This document shows, in pieces, positions 1 through 9,350 of a stretch of 64,000 bases of DNA; the stretch's first letter is position 1; the number at the start of each line of letters is the position of its first letter. The stretch lies in the NCBI RefSeq assembly GCF_004769555.1, contig NZ_RQFY01000004.1, positions 1,178,001 to 1,242,000 of the forward strand, written 5' to 3'. The notes beneath the pieces were generated by a model. The model had not been told where the DNA came from and searched no databases. It saw only the letters and a program-made list of their open reading frames with translations. This DNA is from Leptospira koniambonensis. GTDB taxonomy: Bacteria; Spirochaetota; Leptospiria; Leptospirales; Leptospiraceae. Both the position numbers and the translations under genes were made by a program.

Positions 1-2264
1 CCTCCACCAGGTTGGTCTCCTACATAATAGTACTGTCCATAAAGAGGATGTTTACATTCTGCTTCGTTGGATAATAATCCGCCTGTTTCTGCACAAACAT
101 CTACTTTTACGTAATCTCCGTTAAATGGAGTAACCAGACTATCACCAAAACCTAATGTTCTGGCTACATAAGAAACATATCTAAACCAAATGGAACCACT
201 TGTTCCTGAACCGGAACCAGGGAAAGGAGCGCCTAAGTCATTACCTACCCAAACTGCAGTGACTAAATTCGGATTCACACCAGCAAACCAAACGTCCCTT
301 ACTCCTTTTCTTGCGCCCCAACGTTTCTGCGCTTCTTTAGGAGATTGAACTGTTCCTGTTTTTCCGCCTAGAGGGAATTTTTCTCCTTCTTTTAATGCGA
401 TCTTAAGTGTACCTTCTTCAGAAACAACTGCTTCTAATAAGTTTAGGGTCATTGCACAGGCGACAGGATCTAAAATTTGTTCTGCCTCTTTAGGATCAGG
501 AATATTGTTCATATAAAGTTCTGAACCTTCGAAATCAGTGATTCTAAGTATTTCGATAGGTTTTACTTTCTTACCGTTATTCGCGATCGTTGCGTACACG
601 GTTGCTAATTCTTTGGGAGATAATTCTCCAGAACCAAGAGCGAGTGTAAGATTGTGTTGGAATCTTTTACTCAACTCAGAACTGTCCAAATCTAAAATTT
701 TTCCGAGAGTGTGGATAAAATCGCTTACACCAATCTCATCCATGAACTTGACTGCGACTGTGTTCACAGATTGAGCAAATGCGGTTCTGACCTGCATTGC
801 GCCTCTATGACCTTTATACCAGTTTTTAGGAGAATAACCTCTGATCTTGATTGGTTCATCCACAACGATAGAAGTTGGAGTGGCTATTCTTTTTTCGAAT
901 GCCATCAGATATACGAGACCTTTGATCACTGAACCAGGTTGTCTCACAGCAGAAACTGCACGATTTAGCCTGAATATATTAGAAATTTTGTAACTACCAA
1001 CCATCGCCTCTACGTATCCATTTGTAGGATTAATGGAGATCAAACTCCCATTCATGTTTTCGATGATCTTATTTTGTTTAGAAGCTTCGTCAGTTTTGCC
1101 GGCTTTTAAATATGTGGCCTTATCCTCAGAAAGTTTCTTGCGGACAGCTTCTATTCCTTCTCTAAGAGAACGTTCTGCCGCTTCTTGTTTATCATAATCT
1201 AATGTGGTATAAACATTCATACCGCGGCTTTCTAGATCTATCTCAGAGAAGTTTTCGATTACAAATTGGCGGATCCCAAAATTAAAATCAGAAGCCAGAT
1301 TAATTGTAAAATCCTTATCGAATCCGTACTTTCCTATTTCGGAAGTGATGACTACTTTATCCTCTTCTTCTTTGGTCTCCTCAACCACATAAGCAGATCG
1401 GAACTTACGGATATTGACATCTACCTTCTTCTCAAAATCTTTTTCGATAGATTTAGGATTCGGGTGAAGGTTTTGGTTTTTGCCCATAACGGTCATCACC
1501 ATCTTCTGTCTTTTGAGAGCTATCTTAGGATTTCTAACAGCATTATAGTTAGAAGGAGCCGGAATTGTTCCTACAAGCAGTGCCGCTTCTGCAGGAGTTA
1601 ATTCATATGCAGGTTTATTAAAGTAATAACGAGAGGCTTCTTCTACTCCAGTGTTCCCTTCGCCCAAGAAAATACGATTTAGATACATAGCTAAGATCGT
1701 ATTTTTATCAAACTTAGTCTCTAAGTAGAATGTACAATAAAACTCAGTGAGTTTATTAAATACGCTTCGAGCTCCCAGATCCAAAGTGAGTTTTGCCAAT
1801 TGTTGTGTAAGAGTAGAACCACCTTGCTTTTGGAAAGTGGTAAGGTTAACGATCATCGCTCTAAGTAATGCTGTGAAGTTTACGCCATTATGTTCGTAAA
1901 AGTCTCTATCTTCCGAGCTGAGCAACGCCCATATTATATTTCCATGATTTGCTAAATTATCAGTTCGGATAGGTCTGAATTTTCTGCGTGAAAATTCTCC
2001 GATCAATTTTCCATTTTTATCCAAGATGCGGATTGGTTTGATCTCATTTGGATCATATGCATCCGAAACTTCTCTTTGGAAAGTTTCTAGATTGCGGGCA
2101 ACATCTTCCTGTTTGGTGAGCCAAACAACGTAAGATCCTCCGATCAGAAATGAAAGGAATACGATCCCGGAAATAACCGAGTATTTGAGAATGGTTTTCC
2201 AGTTTGTTTTAGAATATTGGAGGATAGAAGCTAAAATTCCAAGGATACGATCTTTGATGTTCAT
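1..2264 (-). CDS. Penicillin-binding protein 1A, bifunctional transglycosylase/transpeptidase (3' part cut by window edge)
   Basis: This class A PBP polymerises and cross-links peptidoglycan at the outer face of the inner membrane. It starts at the ATG read leftwards from 2264 and runs off the window at base 1, so about 754 codons are visible. An N-terminal membrane anchor (about residues 20-45) is followed by the GT51 domain with EDRDFYEHNG, GGSTLTQQLAK and YLNRIFLG. The transpeptidase domain has SVIK as the SxxK nucleophile motif (near base 930), SVN as SxN, and GGKTGT near base 345. The residue after the active-site lysine is Gly rather than the usual Pro. It is transcribed divergently from the methyltransferase at 2472. 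The family assignment is firm; choosing between mrcA and pbpC-like names is not possible from this fragment. Confidence 0.93.
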   Translation of the reverse strand, partial: MNIKDRILGILASILQYSKTNWKTILKYSVISGIVFLSFLIGGSYVVWLTKQEDVARNLETFQREVSDAYDPNEIKPIRILDKNGKLIGEFSRRKFRPIRTDNLANHGNIIWALLSSEDRDFYEHNGVNFTALLRAMIVNLTTFQKQGGSTLTQQLAKLTLDLGARSVFNKLTEFYCTFYLETKFDKNTILAMYLNRIFLGEGNTGVEEASRYYFNKPAYELTPAEAALLVGTIPAPSNYNAVRNPKIALKRQKMVMTVMGKNQNLHPNPKSIEKDFEKKVDVNIRKFRSAYVVEETKEEEDKVVITSEIGKYGFDKDFTINLASDFNFGIRQFVIENFSEIDLESRGMNVYTTLDYDKQEAAERSLREGIEAVRKKLSEDKATYLKAGKTDEASKQNKIIENMNGSLISINPTNGYVEAMVGSYKISNIFRLNRAVSAVRQPGSVIKGLVYLMAFEKRIATPTSIVVDEPIKIRGYSPKNWYKGHRGAMQVRTAFAQSVNTVAVKFMDEIGVSDFIHTLGKILDLDSSELSKRFQHNLTLALGSGELSPKELATVYATIANNGKKVKPIEILRITDFEGSELYMNNIPDPKEAEQILDPVACAMTLNLLEAVVSEEGTLKIALKEGEKFPLGGKTGTVQSPKEAQKRWGARKGVRDVWFAGVNPNLVTAVWVGNDLGAPFPGSGSGTSGSIWFRYVSYVARTLGFGDSLVTPFNGDYVKVDVCAETGGLLSNEAECKHPLYGQYYYVGDQPGG

Positions 2265-2471
2265 AAGGTCCGTCGGTCGGTTTTCCGTCGTAAGTTAGGG
2301 AATGAAAAGGACTTTTTTTAGGGATTTTTGTCCAGATTTCGCTCTCTTATGTCGGTATAGGACATATCCCAAAGGTTTAGATAACAGACAAATAATAGCC
2401 GATTCTGGTAGACAGTTCTGAAATTCTATGTCCAATAAAGTTTTGCTTTGGGCAACTAAAGCATAGGAATC

Positions 2472-3374
2472 ATGGAAGACCTGCCTTACAAAAAAGAAAT
2501 TTTCCTTCGCCATCATTCTTCTTTCCCTGCAAAGACTGAGGTCTGGCCAAAGGTAAAGTTATTATTCGGAAAGGAAGGAATTCCTACAGACCTTTCTCAT
2601 CTCTATTTGAATGAGCATGGTGAATCCTGGGCCAATCTGGGTTATTGGGAAAACACAAAAGAATACGGAATAGCCTGCGCGAATTTAGCGGAACATTTAG
2701 GGAAACTCGCTGGATTAGATAGCGATACCAAACTTTTAGATCTTGGATTCGGATGCGGAGACCAATTTAAGATTTGGGAAAGGTCATTTGGAGTAAATGT
2801 TTCTAATATTTACGGGATCAATATCTCTAAAGTACAGATACAATTTGCAAAAAGACGTTATGAAGGTAGAGGAAGTTCTCCCAATTTAATTTTAGGAAGT
2901 GTAGAAGGTTTATCAGAATTCGAAGACAAAACTTTTGATACGGTAATTGCCTTAGATAGTTTATATTTTATACCAAATCGAAACAGATTGGTTGGGGAAA
3001 TTTATAGGATTTTAAAACCAGGAGGAGTATTCGTATCCGCAGAGATATTATTCTCCGATCGAAAAATTTCTTACTGGGAAACTTTCAAAAGAAATCTGAT
3101 CTCTAAAATGGCAAAGATGTCTTCTGATCTCAAAAAGGTAGAAGGTATCGTCTCGGAATATTCTGCTATCGGATTCAATTTCGAAGTTTTAGAAAGAATA
3201 GATCCTTTCGTATTCCCAGGATTTTCCCAATTCATATTAGAAAAAATTAAATCAGAAAAAAAGATACCTAAAAGACTCGCAGGAAGATACGAAATGTTAG
3301 GAGAATATTTCGGCTCCGAAACGATCAAAAAACATTTCGAATATTGGATCTATAAGGTCAGAAAACCTGAGTAA
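2472..3374 (+). CDS. Class I SAM-dependent methyltransferase
   Basis: A 300-residue Rossmann-fold methyltransferase. The SAM-binding glycine motif LLDLGFGCGDQ lies near residues 88-98, the post-II segment FDTVIALDSLYF near 155, and the ILKPGGVF turn near 180, which is typical of methyltransferase type 11 enzymes acting on small molecules or lipids. The substrate cannot be read from the sequence. The gene starts with ATG and ends four bases before the convergent flavoprotein gene. In other bacteria COG2907 flavoproteins sit beside cyclopropane-fatty-acid synthase-like methyltransferases, so a lipid substrate is possible, but the opposite orientation here argues against a simple operon. Confidence 0.85.
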   Translation: MEDLPYKKEIFLRHHSSFPAKTEVWPKVKLLFGKEGIPTDLSHLYLNEHGESWANLGYWENTKEYGIACANLAEHLGKLAGLDSDTKLLDLGFGCGDQFKIWERSFGVNVSNIYGINISKVQIQFAKRRYEGRGSSPNLILGSVEGLSEFEDKTFDTVIALDSLYFIPNRNRLVGEIYRILKPGGVFVSAEILFSDRKISYWETFKRNLISKMAKMSSDLKKVEGIVSEYSAIGFNFEVLERIDPFVFPGFSQFILEKIKSEKKIPKRLAGRYEMLGEYFGSETIKKHFEYWIYKVRKPE

Positions 3375-3377
3375 GTT

Positions 3378-4634
3378 TTAAGATCTGAGTGAACCTTCTA
3401 CCCATCGTTTAACATCTAAGGAAGTGGAGACCCCTGCTTCTAAAAGTGGCATTCCATATTTAGCATATGAACCACAAAGCCATACTTTTTTACCTGGAAG
3501 TTCCTGTAGTTCTTTCAGCTCTTCTAAGATCTTTCTGGAGGCAAGGTCTATCACAGGTCTTTCGAATTTTGATCTACTAATAAAATCTTTTTCGTTAGGT
3601 TCCACAAGCGGATTCCAGGTTTGGAATACTGCCTTACCTTTCATGGAGGGAAGAACCTTGTTCAGAAGAATAGTAGCAGTCGCAGTAGAACTATCTTGTG
3701 AAAGAGAAAAACACATAGGAGCCCAATGTCTTTTCTGTTTGGGCATAAACTTTTCGTCAGAATGAACTACTACTTCGGAAGCCTCATACTTGAGTTTAGA
3801 TAGTAGATCTTTTTCTTTAGAATATTCGTCGGGAAGAATAGAGATAGCCTGATTCGCAGGAGCGGCGACAACAACTCTATCAAATAGCTCTTCTCCATTA
3901 TTAAAAATAATTTTTACTTTATCTTTTTCTAAAACGATCTTTTTAGGATCAGTGCTTAAACGAACGGAAGAAGTCCTTTTAGAAAGTTTTTCAGTAACAT
4001 CTCTGGTTCCTTTTTCAGGAGTTAAAAATCTTAAGAACTTTAAGCCACTAGAATGATAACCTACCACTACTTCTGCAGGATAATTTTTAGCACTTTCATA
4101 AGTGCAGGTATTGATTGTGGAAAACATTGGGATCAGATAAAGATCCTCGAATTCTATAGAATAACCGAATCTGCTTAAAAATTGGGAGATAGTAAGTTGT
4201 TCTCCATCTAATGATTGGAGTTCTCTTTCTGATTCTTCGTAAAAACGGATCGCATCCGAAAAAATACGTCTAGAAGTTTTATTGGAGAAACAAACCCAAT
4301 AAGGGATCGGAACAAAATTGCCTCCGATTCCCAAAGTAGAAAAACCGAAATAAGTGGTGCCGTCTCCGTAGTTTAAGGAAAACGAATAATCCACAGGTCT
4401 TACTTCGATCCCTGCTTCTTTATAAAGATCCAAAAGGCAGGGATAATAATTACGTTTGAATGCTCTAAAAGGAACATCCACTCGGATAGAATGTCCATTG
4501 GAAAAAAGATCGGTGCCGTGAGCATCCATACCGACCAAAGGATGTTTTTCTATCAGAGAGACTTCGTGTTCTTTGCCTAAATACCAAGATGCACTTAAGC
4601 CGGCGATTCCACTGCCGATGACCGCTATTTTCAT
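3378..4634 (-). CDS. FAD-dependent amine-oxidase-like flavoprotein (COG2907 type)
   Basis: A 418-residue flavoprotein. The N-terminus carries the dinucleotide-binding motif GSGIAGLSASWYLG followed by the acidic end of strand two (EK near residue 30). The rest resembles the predicted NAD/FAD-binding proteins of COG2907 and the amine oxidase/phytoene desaturase superfamily, including the C-terminal flavin-contact segment WLCGSYAKYGMPLLEAG. The redox substrate is unknown; relatives elsewhere are linked to fatty-acid modification. It converges with the methyltransferase at 2472 with a 3-base gap. The start is the ATG at 4634, directly before the FAD motif. Confidence 0.82.
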   Translation of the reverse strand: MKIAVIGSGIAGLSASWYLGKEHEVSLIEKHPLVGMDAHGTDLFSNGHSIRVDVPFRAFKRNYYPCLLDLYKEAGIEVRPVDYSFSLNYGDGTTYFGFSTLGIGGNFVPIPYWVCFSNKTSRRIFSDAIRFYEESERELQSLDGEQLTISQFLSRFGYSIEFEDLYLIPMFSTINTCTYESAKNYPAEVVVGYHSSGLKFLRFLTPEKGTRDVTEKLSKRTSSVRLSTDPKKIVLEKDKVKIIFNNGEELFDRVVVAAPANQAISILPDEYSKEKDLLSKLKYEASEVVVHSDEKFMPKQKRHWAPMCFSLSQDSSTATATILLNKVLPSMKGKAVFQTWNPLVEPNEKDFISRSKFERPVIDLASRKILEELKELQELPGKKVWLCGSYAKYGMPLLEAGVSTSLDVKRWVEGSLRS

Positions 4635-4720
4635 TCCGGATTAGAATCCTTTTTTAAAACAAAAATACAAGGTAAAACCTGAATTTAAGGAAGGAATGCT
4701 ACAAAAAAGGAACCGAACGG

Positions 4721-6565
4721 TCAGTCTACAATTTGTAACACAACTCTTCTATTCCTTTGACGGTCCGAAGCGTTATCATTGGAAGAAATTGGTTGGGAAT
4801 CTCCAAAACCTTGGGTTCTAACTCTTTCACTGTCGATCCCATGCTTAGAGATCAAATAATCTGCCACTGCTTTTGCTCTGTTTTCAGAAAGTTCTAGGTT
4901 ACGCTCTTTTTTACCTACGTTATCAGTATGACCTTCGACAGAGATTTTGAGTTTAGGATTCGATTTTAAAAAAATTCCTAAACGATCTAACTCAGGTTCG
5001 GAATCTTTTGAGATCTCAAATTTGTTTGTCTCAAAAAATAAATTGTTCAGAAGAATTTGGCGCCCCACTGCCAGAGCAGGAAGACGAAATTCAACATCTA
5101 ACTTTGCATCTTCTTGTTTAGATTCCGTAAGATCTATATTTCTGGAAACGGAAAGATGGCCTTGCTTCTCAGCATAAAAACCGTATTTTTCGCCATAAGG
5201 AAGAACTAAACTAAATGAACCGGTTTTAGAATCACTTTTAGCACTTCCTCTTTTTTCTAAACGTGTTAGAGATTCATAATGTATTTCTGCGCTTAAGGGA
5301 TTTCCATCTTCGTCCAAAACTTTTCCATTGATAACTACAACAGGATTTGGTCTGAAATCGCGGGGAAGATAGGCCATATAGAGTTGACCTTCTTTGCTTA
5401 CATATGCCCAGTCGCTATTTACTGGAATAGAGAAGAAATTTACACCTTTTAAGTTGGCGGAAACTTCTACAGGTTTAGTCCAATTGTCCCAACCTTCTCC
5501 AATTCTTTTGGTCACATATACAGAAAGACCCTTATGTCCATCGCTGCAGAAATATAGAGTCCTATCATCTCCTGCTAAAAATGGAGCTGTTTCCTCGGAA
5601 GAAGTATTGACAACCTCTCCTAAGTTTTTGCCAATCCCAAATGATCCGTCTTCTTTTTGGATACTCACATAAAGATCTAACTTACCTTGAGAATCAGGTT
5701 GCTGGACAGAATAGATCAATATTCTTCCCGAAGAAGAAAGAGTGGATCCGCCGAAAACAGAAGTATTATTTTTTAAATATAAATTTGCAAAATCAGGAAA
5801 ATTGATCGGCTTAGGATAAGACCAATATCCTTTTTCTTTATAACTTTTATATAATGGAACGGATGTTTTATTTTGGACTTGATTTAGCTTGCGAAGATAT
5901 TCATAAGCGAGTTGTTCTTCTCTTAAACGGAATTCCATCTCGTCTCTTGTGTTCCTTCTTAATTCTTCTTTCTTTTCTTGAAACTCGAATTGTATTTTGC
6001 GAGCAGCCTCATCATCTCCGAAAGAACCAAAAACGAATAATTCATTATTGCTTGGAAGAACCGCGATCACTGCTGAATTTAGATCATTATTTAAGGGAGC
6101 AGGCATCTCTTTACCATCTCTCCAAAAACCTTTATCATCTTTCTCTGCTAGCCAAATCCTTTGAGTGCCTGATTTACCCTTGCTAGAGTATACAGTCCAG
6201 AAGATGGATTGTCCATCAGGAGTTACTGTTGGATTAAAAGCGAAGTAACCTCTGTTCACATAATTTGGAATTCTTTTCAAAGTCCAATCAGCAAGACCCT
6301 TAGATTCAGAAAAAGGATAGGTCTCATAACGTATCGGGTCGCAATTTTCTCCCCTCATTTGGCAGAGAACACGAATGGTTTGATTATGAAGTCTGGAAAG
6401 TTCAGGACTAAGATCGTTGGAAAGCACCTGGATGAACTCGTTACCTGTGCCTAACATCCTACCAAATTGAAGAAGTTTACCTTCGATAATCTTTTCCTCA
6501 GCGAGAAGATCGGAAGAGAAAAATAGAAATATAGAAGAAAGTAAAATGGGAAGAAGACGGTTCAT
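4721..6565 (-). CDS. OmpA-family outer membrane protein with PD40-like repeats
   Basis: A 614-residue exported protein. Residues 1-22 form a signal peptide (MNRLLPILLSSIFLFFSSDLL). The middle contains WD40-like PD40 segments such as NPTVTPDGQSIFWTVYS and APFLAGDDRTLYFCSDG, and a carboxypeptidase-regulatory-like segment (about 395-480). The last roughly 115 residues are an OmpA peptidoglycan-binding domain with EGHTDNVGKKERNLELSENRA, containing the Asp and Arg that hold diaminopimelate. It probably tethers the outer membrane to the wall. It is the first gene of a leftward group. The exact partner and any pore function are unknown. Confidence 0.88.
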   Translation of the reverse strand: MNRLLPILLSSIFLFFSSDLLAEEKIIEGKLLQFGRMLGTGNEFIQVLSNDLSPELSRLHNQTIRVLCQMRGENCDPIRYETYPFSESKGLADWTLKRIPNYVNRGYFAFNPTVTPDGQSIFWTVYSSKGKSGTQRIWLAEKDDKGFWRDGKEMPAPLNNDLNSAVIAVLPSNNELFVFGSFGDDEAARKIQFEFQEKKEELRRNTRDEMEFRLREEQLAYEYLRKLNQVQNKTSVPLYKSYKEKGYWSYPKPINFPDFANLYLKNNTSVFGGSTLSSSGRILIYSVQQPDSQGKLDLYVSIQKEDGSFGIGKNLGEVVNTSSEETAPFLAGDDRTLYFCSDGHKGLSVYVTKRIGEGWDNWTKPVEVSANLKGVNFFSIPVNSDWAYVSKEGQLYMAYLPRDFRPNPVVVINGKVLDEDGNPLSAEIHYESLTRLEKRGSAKSDSKTGSFSLVLPYGEKYGFYAEKQGHLSVSRNIDLTESKQEDAKLDVEFRLPALAVGRQILLNNLFFETNKFEISKDSEPELDRLGIFLKSNPKLKISVEGHTDNVGKKERNLELSENRAKAVADYLISKHGIDSERVRTQGFGDSQPISSNDNASDRQRNRRVVLQIVD

Positions 6566-6634
6566 ATTATATGTTTCGGAGAATAATATCCGAACCGGAA
6601 GAGGGGAAAAGAAAAAATTAAAATAAGAGGAAGA

Positions 6635-6952
6635 TCAGGCGATCCAGCCTGGGAAAAACTTGCGGATCAGAAAAAGACCGACCAATAGGACTGCAAAATT
6701 AAAAAGAGAAGAAACAAGAATAAAGACGAGTTTGGAAGGCTTATTTTCCTGAGACTTTTCACGACTTGCAGTAAAAGCAGCCCCAATACTCAAAACTAAG
6801 CCGGATATAAAGGAAATCTCAGGCAGTTCATTCTTATCATACAGGTAGGAACTCAAACTTTCTGAAACGACTAACATAATACAAAGAACGATCAAAAATA
6901 CAAAACTTCTGATACACCCTAAAACATAAAAAGATATCAGATCCTTATTCAT
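6635..6952 (-). CDS. Small hypothetical membrane protein
   Basis: A 105-residue protein with three likely membrane helices (about residues 10-32, 45-62 and 72-98). The loop between the second and third is charged (SREKSQENKPSK). No family was recognised. It follows the small secreted gene at 7012 in the same direction and precedes the OmpA gene, but gaps of about 60-70 bases leave operon membership open. The predicted topology and clean reading frame support a real gene. Confidence 0.6.
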   Translation of the reverse strand: MNKDLISFYVLGCIRSFVFLIVLCIMLVVSESLSSYLYDKNELPEISFISGLVLSIGAAFTASREKSQENKPSKLVFILVSSLFNFAVLLVGLFLIRKFFPGWIA

Positions 6953-7011
6953 AAGCCCGCCTATAATTTTGGACGAGCTAAAAGATTTAATGATTACTCA
7001 GGCTTGTAAAC

Positions 7012-7272
7012 TTAATTGCAGCTACAGGCGGAACCTTTTCCTCCAATAGATTCTGCATAATTATCGGCATCAGAAGAATAATCAAATTCTTTAAGAATAC
7101 AAACATTAGAACCTCTAGCAGATTTCATCTGATCCAAAGTGCGAGAATCCGATTCAATTTTACCATCAGCACAGAATACACTATACTTAGTATTTGCTTG
7201 GACCTTTGAAGAAGAAAAGGCTAGGCCCAAAATCAAAAAACTTCCAATAATCGCTATCCATAACTTGAACAT
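7012..7272 (-). CDS. Small secreted cysteine-containing protein
   Basis: An 86-residue protein with a clear signal peptide (hydrophobic residues 5-20, likely cleavage after VQA near residue 26). The mature 60-residue part has four cysteines, including a terminal CSCN, which suggests disulphide bonding in the periplasm or outside the cell. No known family was recognised. The ATG at 7272 is preceded by GGAG in the coding strand (TTTTGGAGTTTC), which supports the start. Confidence 0.65.
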   Translation of the reverse strand: MFKLWIAIIGSFLILGLAFSSSKVQANTKYSVFCADGKIESDSRTLDQMKSARGSNVCILKEFDYSSDADNYAESIGGKGSACSCN

Positions 7273-7409
7273 AAAGAAACTCCAAAAACTAAAAAAGGAG
7301 AATACCTTCTTCTAAAACCCTTTCAATAAATTTTTGACAGTGATAAAGATAAAGATGAGCGATTTTACACGCAAAAGAAATTAGATCGATTGTATATGCA
7401 GGATTTGAA

Positions 7410-7434
7410 ACCGGCATAAGAATTCGATGCCGGT
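7410..7434 (-). terminator. Hairpin downstream of the 7450 lipoprotein gene
   Basis: A perfect 8-bp inverted repeat ACCGGCAT / ATGCCGGT with a 9-base loop sits 16 bases past the stop of the leftward lipoprotein gene. In that direction it is followed by only a short T stretch, so it is at best a weak intrinsic terminator; it could also be an mRNA-stabilising hairpin. Confidence 0.5.
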
Positions 7435-7449
7435 AGCTTAACTCTAGAA

Positions 7450-7977
7450 TTATAGTTTTTCGGTTATCGTTTCTGCAAATTTAGCTTCTTCCGGTTTGCA
7501 TTCGGTAAAGAATAAAGGAAGACCTAAAAAAACAGGGGCCGTCGGAACTTGGCATTGAGCATACACGCTCCATTCTTTTGAATAAGGAATAAGAGAAGCA
7601 GCGTAGGCTCCGTATACAAATTCAACACATTGATTGATAGAATTTTCAGTGTAATATTTCCCTTGGCTAATTGAGGATTTCAAATATGGATTGATGAATA
7701 AGATGCTCATCACGGTGATATCGACTCCAGAAATATTTCCAAAGGTTCCCCCGCTCGTACGATCTGGGTAACCGTAAGAAGAGCAGTCTACAGACTCGTT
7801 CGGGATATTAATTGAAAATGAGAGATTCTGTAATGCCTCTTTGATCTTTTTTTGAGCGTCTCCACCGGAAATTGTGACCGGCCCTCCTGAATAATTACAG
7901 TTAATTACTATAGAAAGAAGAAATGAAACAGATAAAAAATAACTTAATAAATTCCGCATATAAATCCATAATTTCAA
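7450..7977 (-). CDS. Putative lipoprotein
   Basis: A 175-residue exported protein. The N-terminus has a basic start, a hydrophobic stretch and a lipobox-like VINC, so lipidation near Cys27 is likely. The mature part contains several cysteines and an aromatic-rich central region (SSYGYPDRTSGG). It resembles the short family lipoproteins common in Leptospira, but I cannot name the family. The coding frame ends just before a hairpin at 7410-7434. Confidence 0.65.
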   Translation of the reverse strand: MKLWIYMRNLLSYFLSVSFLLSIVINCNYSGGPVTISGGDAQKKIKEALQNLSFSINIPNESVDCSSYGYPDRTSGGTFGNISGVDITVMSILFINPYLKSSISQGKYYTENSINQCVEFVYGAYAASLIPYSKEWSVYAQCQVPTAPVFLGLPLFFTECKPEEAKFAETITEKL

Positions 7978-8092
7978 CTAACGCTGAAATGTCATATTTT
8001 TAATGAGGTTATCTTCCATGTAGAAGAACCCAGACACGGTTTTTGGAATTTTGCTAAATATTTAAAGATTTTTTAAAGTATACTATAGCTGA

Positions 8093-8114
8093 GGAATCGG
8101 CCGAGACCGACTCC
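8093..8114 (-). terminator. Imperfect hairpin after the DoxX-like gene
   Basis: The segment GGAATCGG / CCGACTCC pairs at seven of eight positions around a six-base loop, 11 bases beyond the stop of the leftward gene at 8125. It lacks a T tract, so termination activity is uncertain. Confidence 0.3.
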
Positions 8115-8124
8115 TTGATTTCAA

Positions 8125-8490
8125 TTAATACGTAAAAGTATAAGCCCAGTAAATCAAAAGCAACTGCAAAGGAAGTCTTAAAATTAAAGCCCAGGTAGGG
8201 GGATCTTTTCTGGTTCTTGACTGAAAGTGATACACGTTAGCTGGAAACACAGCAATCAAAAGAAGGACCACGCCCCATGCCGCCAATACTTTAGTTTGAG
8301 GAAAGAAAAGTCCAAGGCCTAAAGCGATCTCTGCGATACCGCTGAGTTGGACCATAAGTTTATGATACGGGATCCAAGGCGGCATGATCCTCATATAAAA
8401 TTTAGGGATCACAAAATGAAGAATGCCGGCAATCGTATAGATCGTCCCCATGATCCAGAGACTGATAGATTTAGCGTCTAGGTTTTCCAT
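8125..8490 (-). CDS. DoxX-like small membrane protein
   Basis: A 121-residue protein with four predicted membrane helices (about 10-30, 45-62, 66-85 and 98-118). It contains the DoxX-family pattern of a Gly/His-rich first helix (IAGILHFVIP) and the GIAEIALGLGLFFP segment of the second. Members are membrane proteins of unclear, sometimes oxidative-stress-related function. The ATG start lies inside an 18-bp perfect palindrome (8481-8498), which is unusual. Confidence 0.78.
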   Translation of the reverse strand: MENLDAKSISLWIMGTIYTIAGILHFVIPKFYMRIMPPWIPYHKLMVQLSGIAEIALGLGLFFPQTKVLAAWGVVLLLIAVFPANVYHFQSRTRKDPPTWALILRLPLQLLLIYWAYTFTY

Positions 8491-8498
8491 GGAAAACC
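8481..8498. promoter_or_regulatory. 18-bp perfect palindrome over the DoxX-like start codon
   Basis: GGTTTTCCATGGAAAACC equals its own reverse complement, and the leftward ATG of the DoxX-like gene is embedded in it. It could be an operator or an mRNA fold that hides the start codon; the sequence alone does not decide. Confidence 0.35.
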
Positions 8499-8921
8499 AT
8501 GATAAAACAACTATGGTGACAAGGTCTGCCTTTTTTCTCTGTTTTTATTACGAAACCTTCTCTGCCTGGAATGAGAAGACTTGTTGGCGATTTTTAGGAA
8601 GGTGAGATATTTTTCTCTGGTGACGAAGGGACGATTTCTTTCTCGATGATCCGTACGAGGTCCGGGAAATTTCAGCATAGGCTTTGCTCCTTGCCGTTAA
8701 ATTTGCCAGTCATTATAGTAAGGGCGAAGAAAGTACAAGCGAAAAAAAAGATCTTCAAAAAAATTCCGAAACAATTTATTATAAAAGTTTGGGCGCGTCC
8801 CTTGCAATGCAAGGGTCGGTCTTTTACGGACTCGCGGAGACCCGCTCGGTCCTTCGGACCAAGTCCTGCAAAGACCTCGCGCGTTATATGTTACGATTTT
8901 GTTTTTCTAAGAAATGATTGT
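8499..8921. other. Gene-free intergenic stretch containing a GC-rich repeat
   Basis: About 420 bases between two leftward genes. Short open frames on the + strand here have no recognisable protein features and cross the GC-rich element at 8791-8885, so I do not call a gene. Apart from that element I see nothing I can support. Confidence 0.5.
8791..8885. repeat. GC-rich structured intergenic element
   Basis: A GC-rich block about 95 bases long in AT-rich surroundings. It holds CCCTTGCA-A-TGCAAGGG (8799-8815), GGTCC-TTC-GGACC (8848-8860) and outer complementary ends GCGCG / CGCGC (8793-8797 and 8878-8882). The composition and nested inverted repeats suggest a dispersed intergenic repeat or a structured RNA. 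Only one copy is present in this window, so repeat status is inferred. Confidence 0.45.
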
Positions 8922-9350
8922 TTAAAATCCGAAATATTTGAGTTCAAAATCATTCGGTTCAAAGGCTTGGACTTTAGGAATTAGGAATATAGAGTTTGTA
9001 TCGCAAGGAAGGATAAGTAGAGATTCTGCGAAATGTTCTATATCTTTCTTTCGATAATAAACCGAACTTGAACAGGCTCCTTTGCAGCTAAGATACCCAG
9101 TGTAATTCGTAGCGTTGATTTGAATGACGTCACTCGGGTAGCTCAGGTTGCTTTGGTTGAGGCATTTTATAAATCTAATCCAAGAGACATTAGATACTTT
9201 ATCTAATGCTTCGCTTCTGGGGATTAGGTTTGTTTGTAGATTTGCTTCGATGTCGATGAGGATGCAGTTTGACAGGAGTAGGAAGAGGCCTATAAGAATG
9301 ATCCGGAATTTTGGTAGTGTATAATGAAAATTCATTTCTTTGCATCTCAT
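8922..9350 (-). CDS. Putative lipoprotein
   Basis: A 142-residue exported protein. The hydrophobic N-terminus (IILIGLFLLLSNC) ends in LSNC, a plausible lipobox with Cys29 as the lipidated residue. The mature part has several cysteines, including CKGAC near residue 90, which may form a disulphide. No family was recognised. It is divergent from the lipoprotein gene at 9548 across a 200-base AT-rich spacer that must hold both promoters. Confidence 0.6.
   Translation of the reverse strand: MRCKEMNFHYTLPKFRIILIGLFLLLSNCILIDIEANLQTNLIPRSEALDKVSNVSWIRFIKCLNQSNLSYPSDVIQINATNYTGYLSCKGACSSSVYYRKKDIEHFAESLLILPCDTNSIFLIPKVQAFEPNDFELKYFGF

Noticed and set aside
8646..8984. Overlapping + strand frames in the 8.5-8.9 kb spacer
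   Set aside because: They lack recognisable protein features, have no good ribosome site and run through the GC-rich structured element into an antisense gene.
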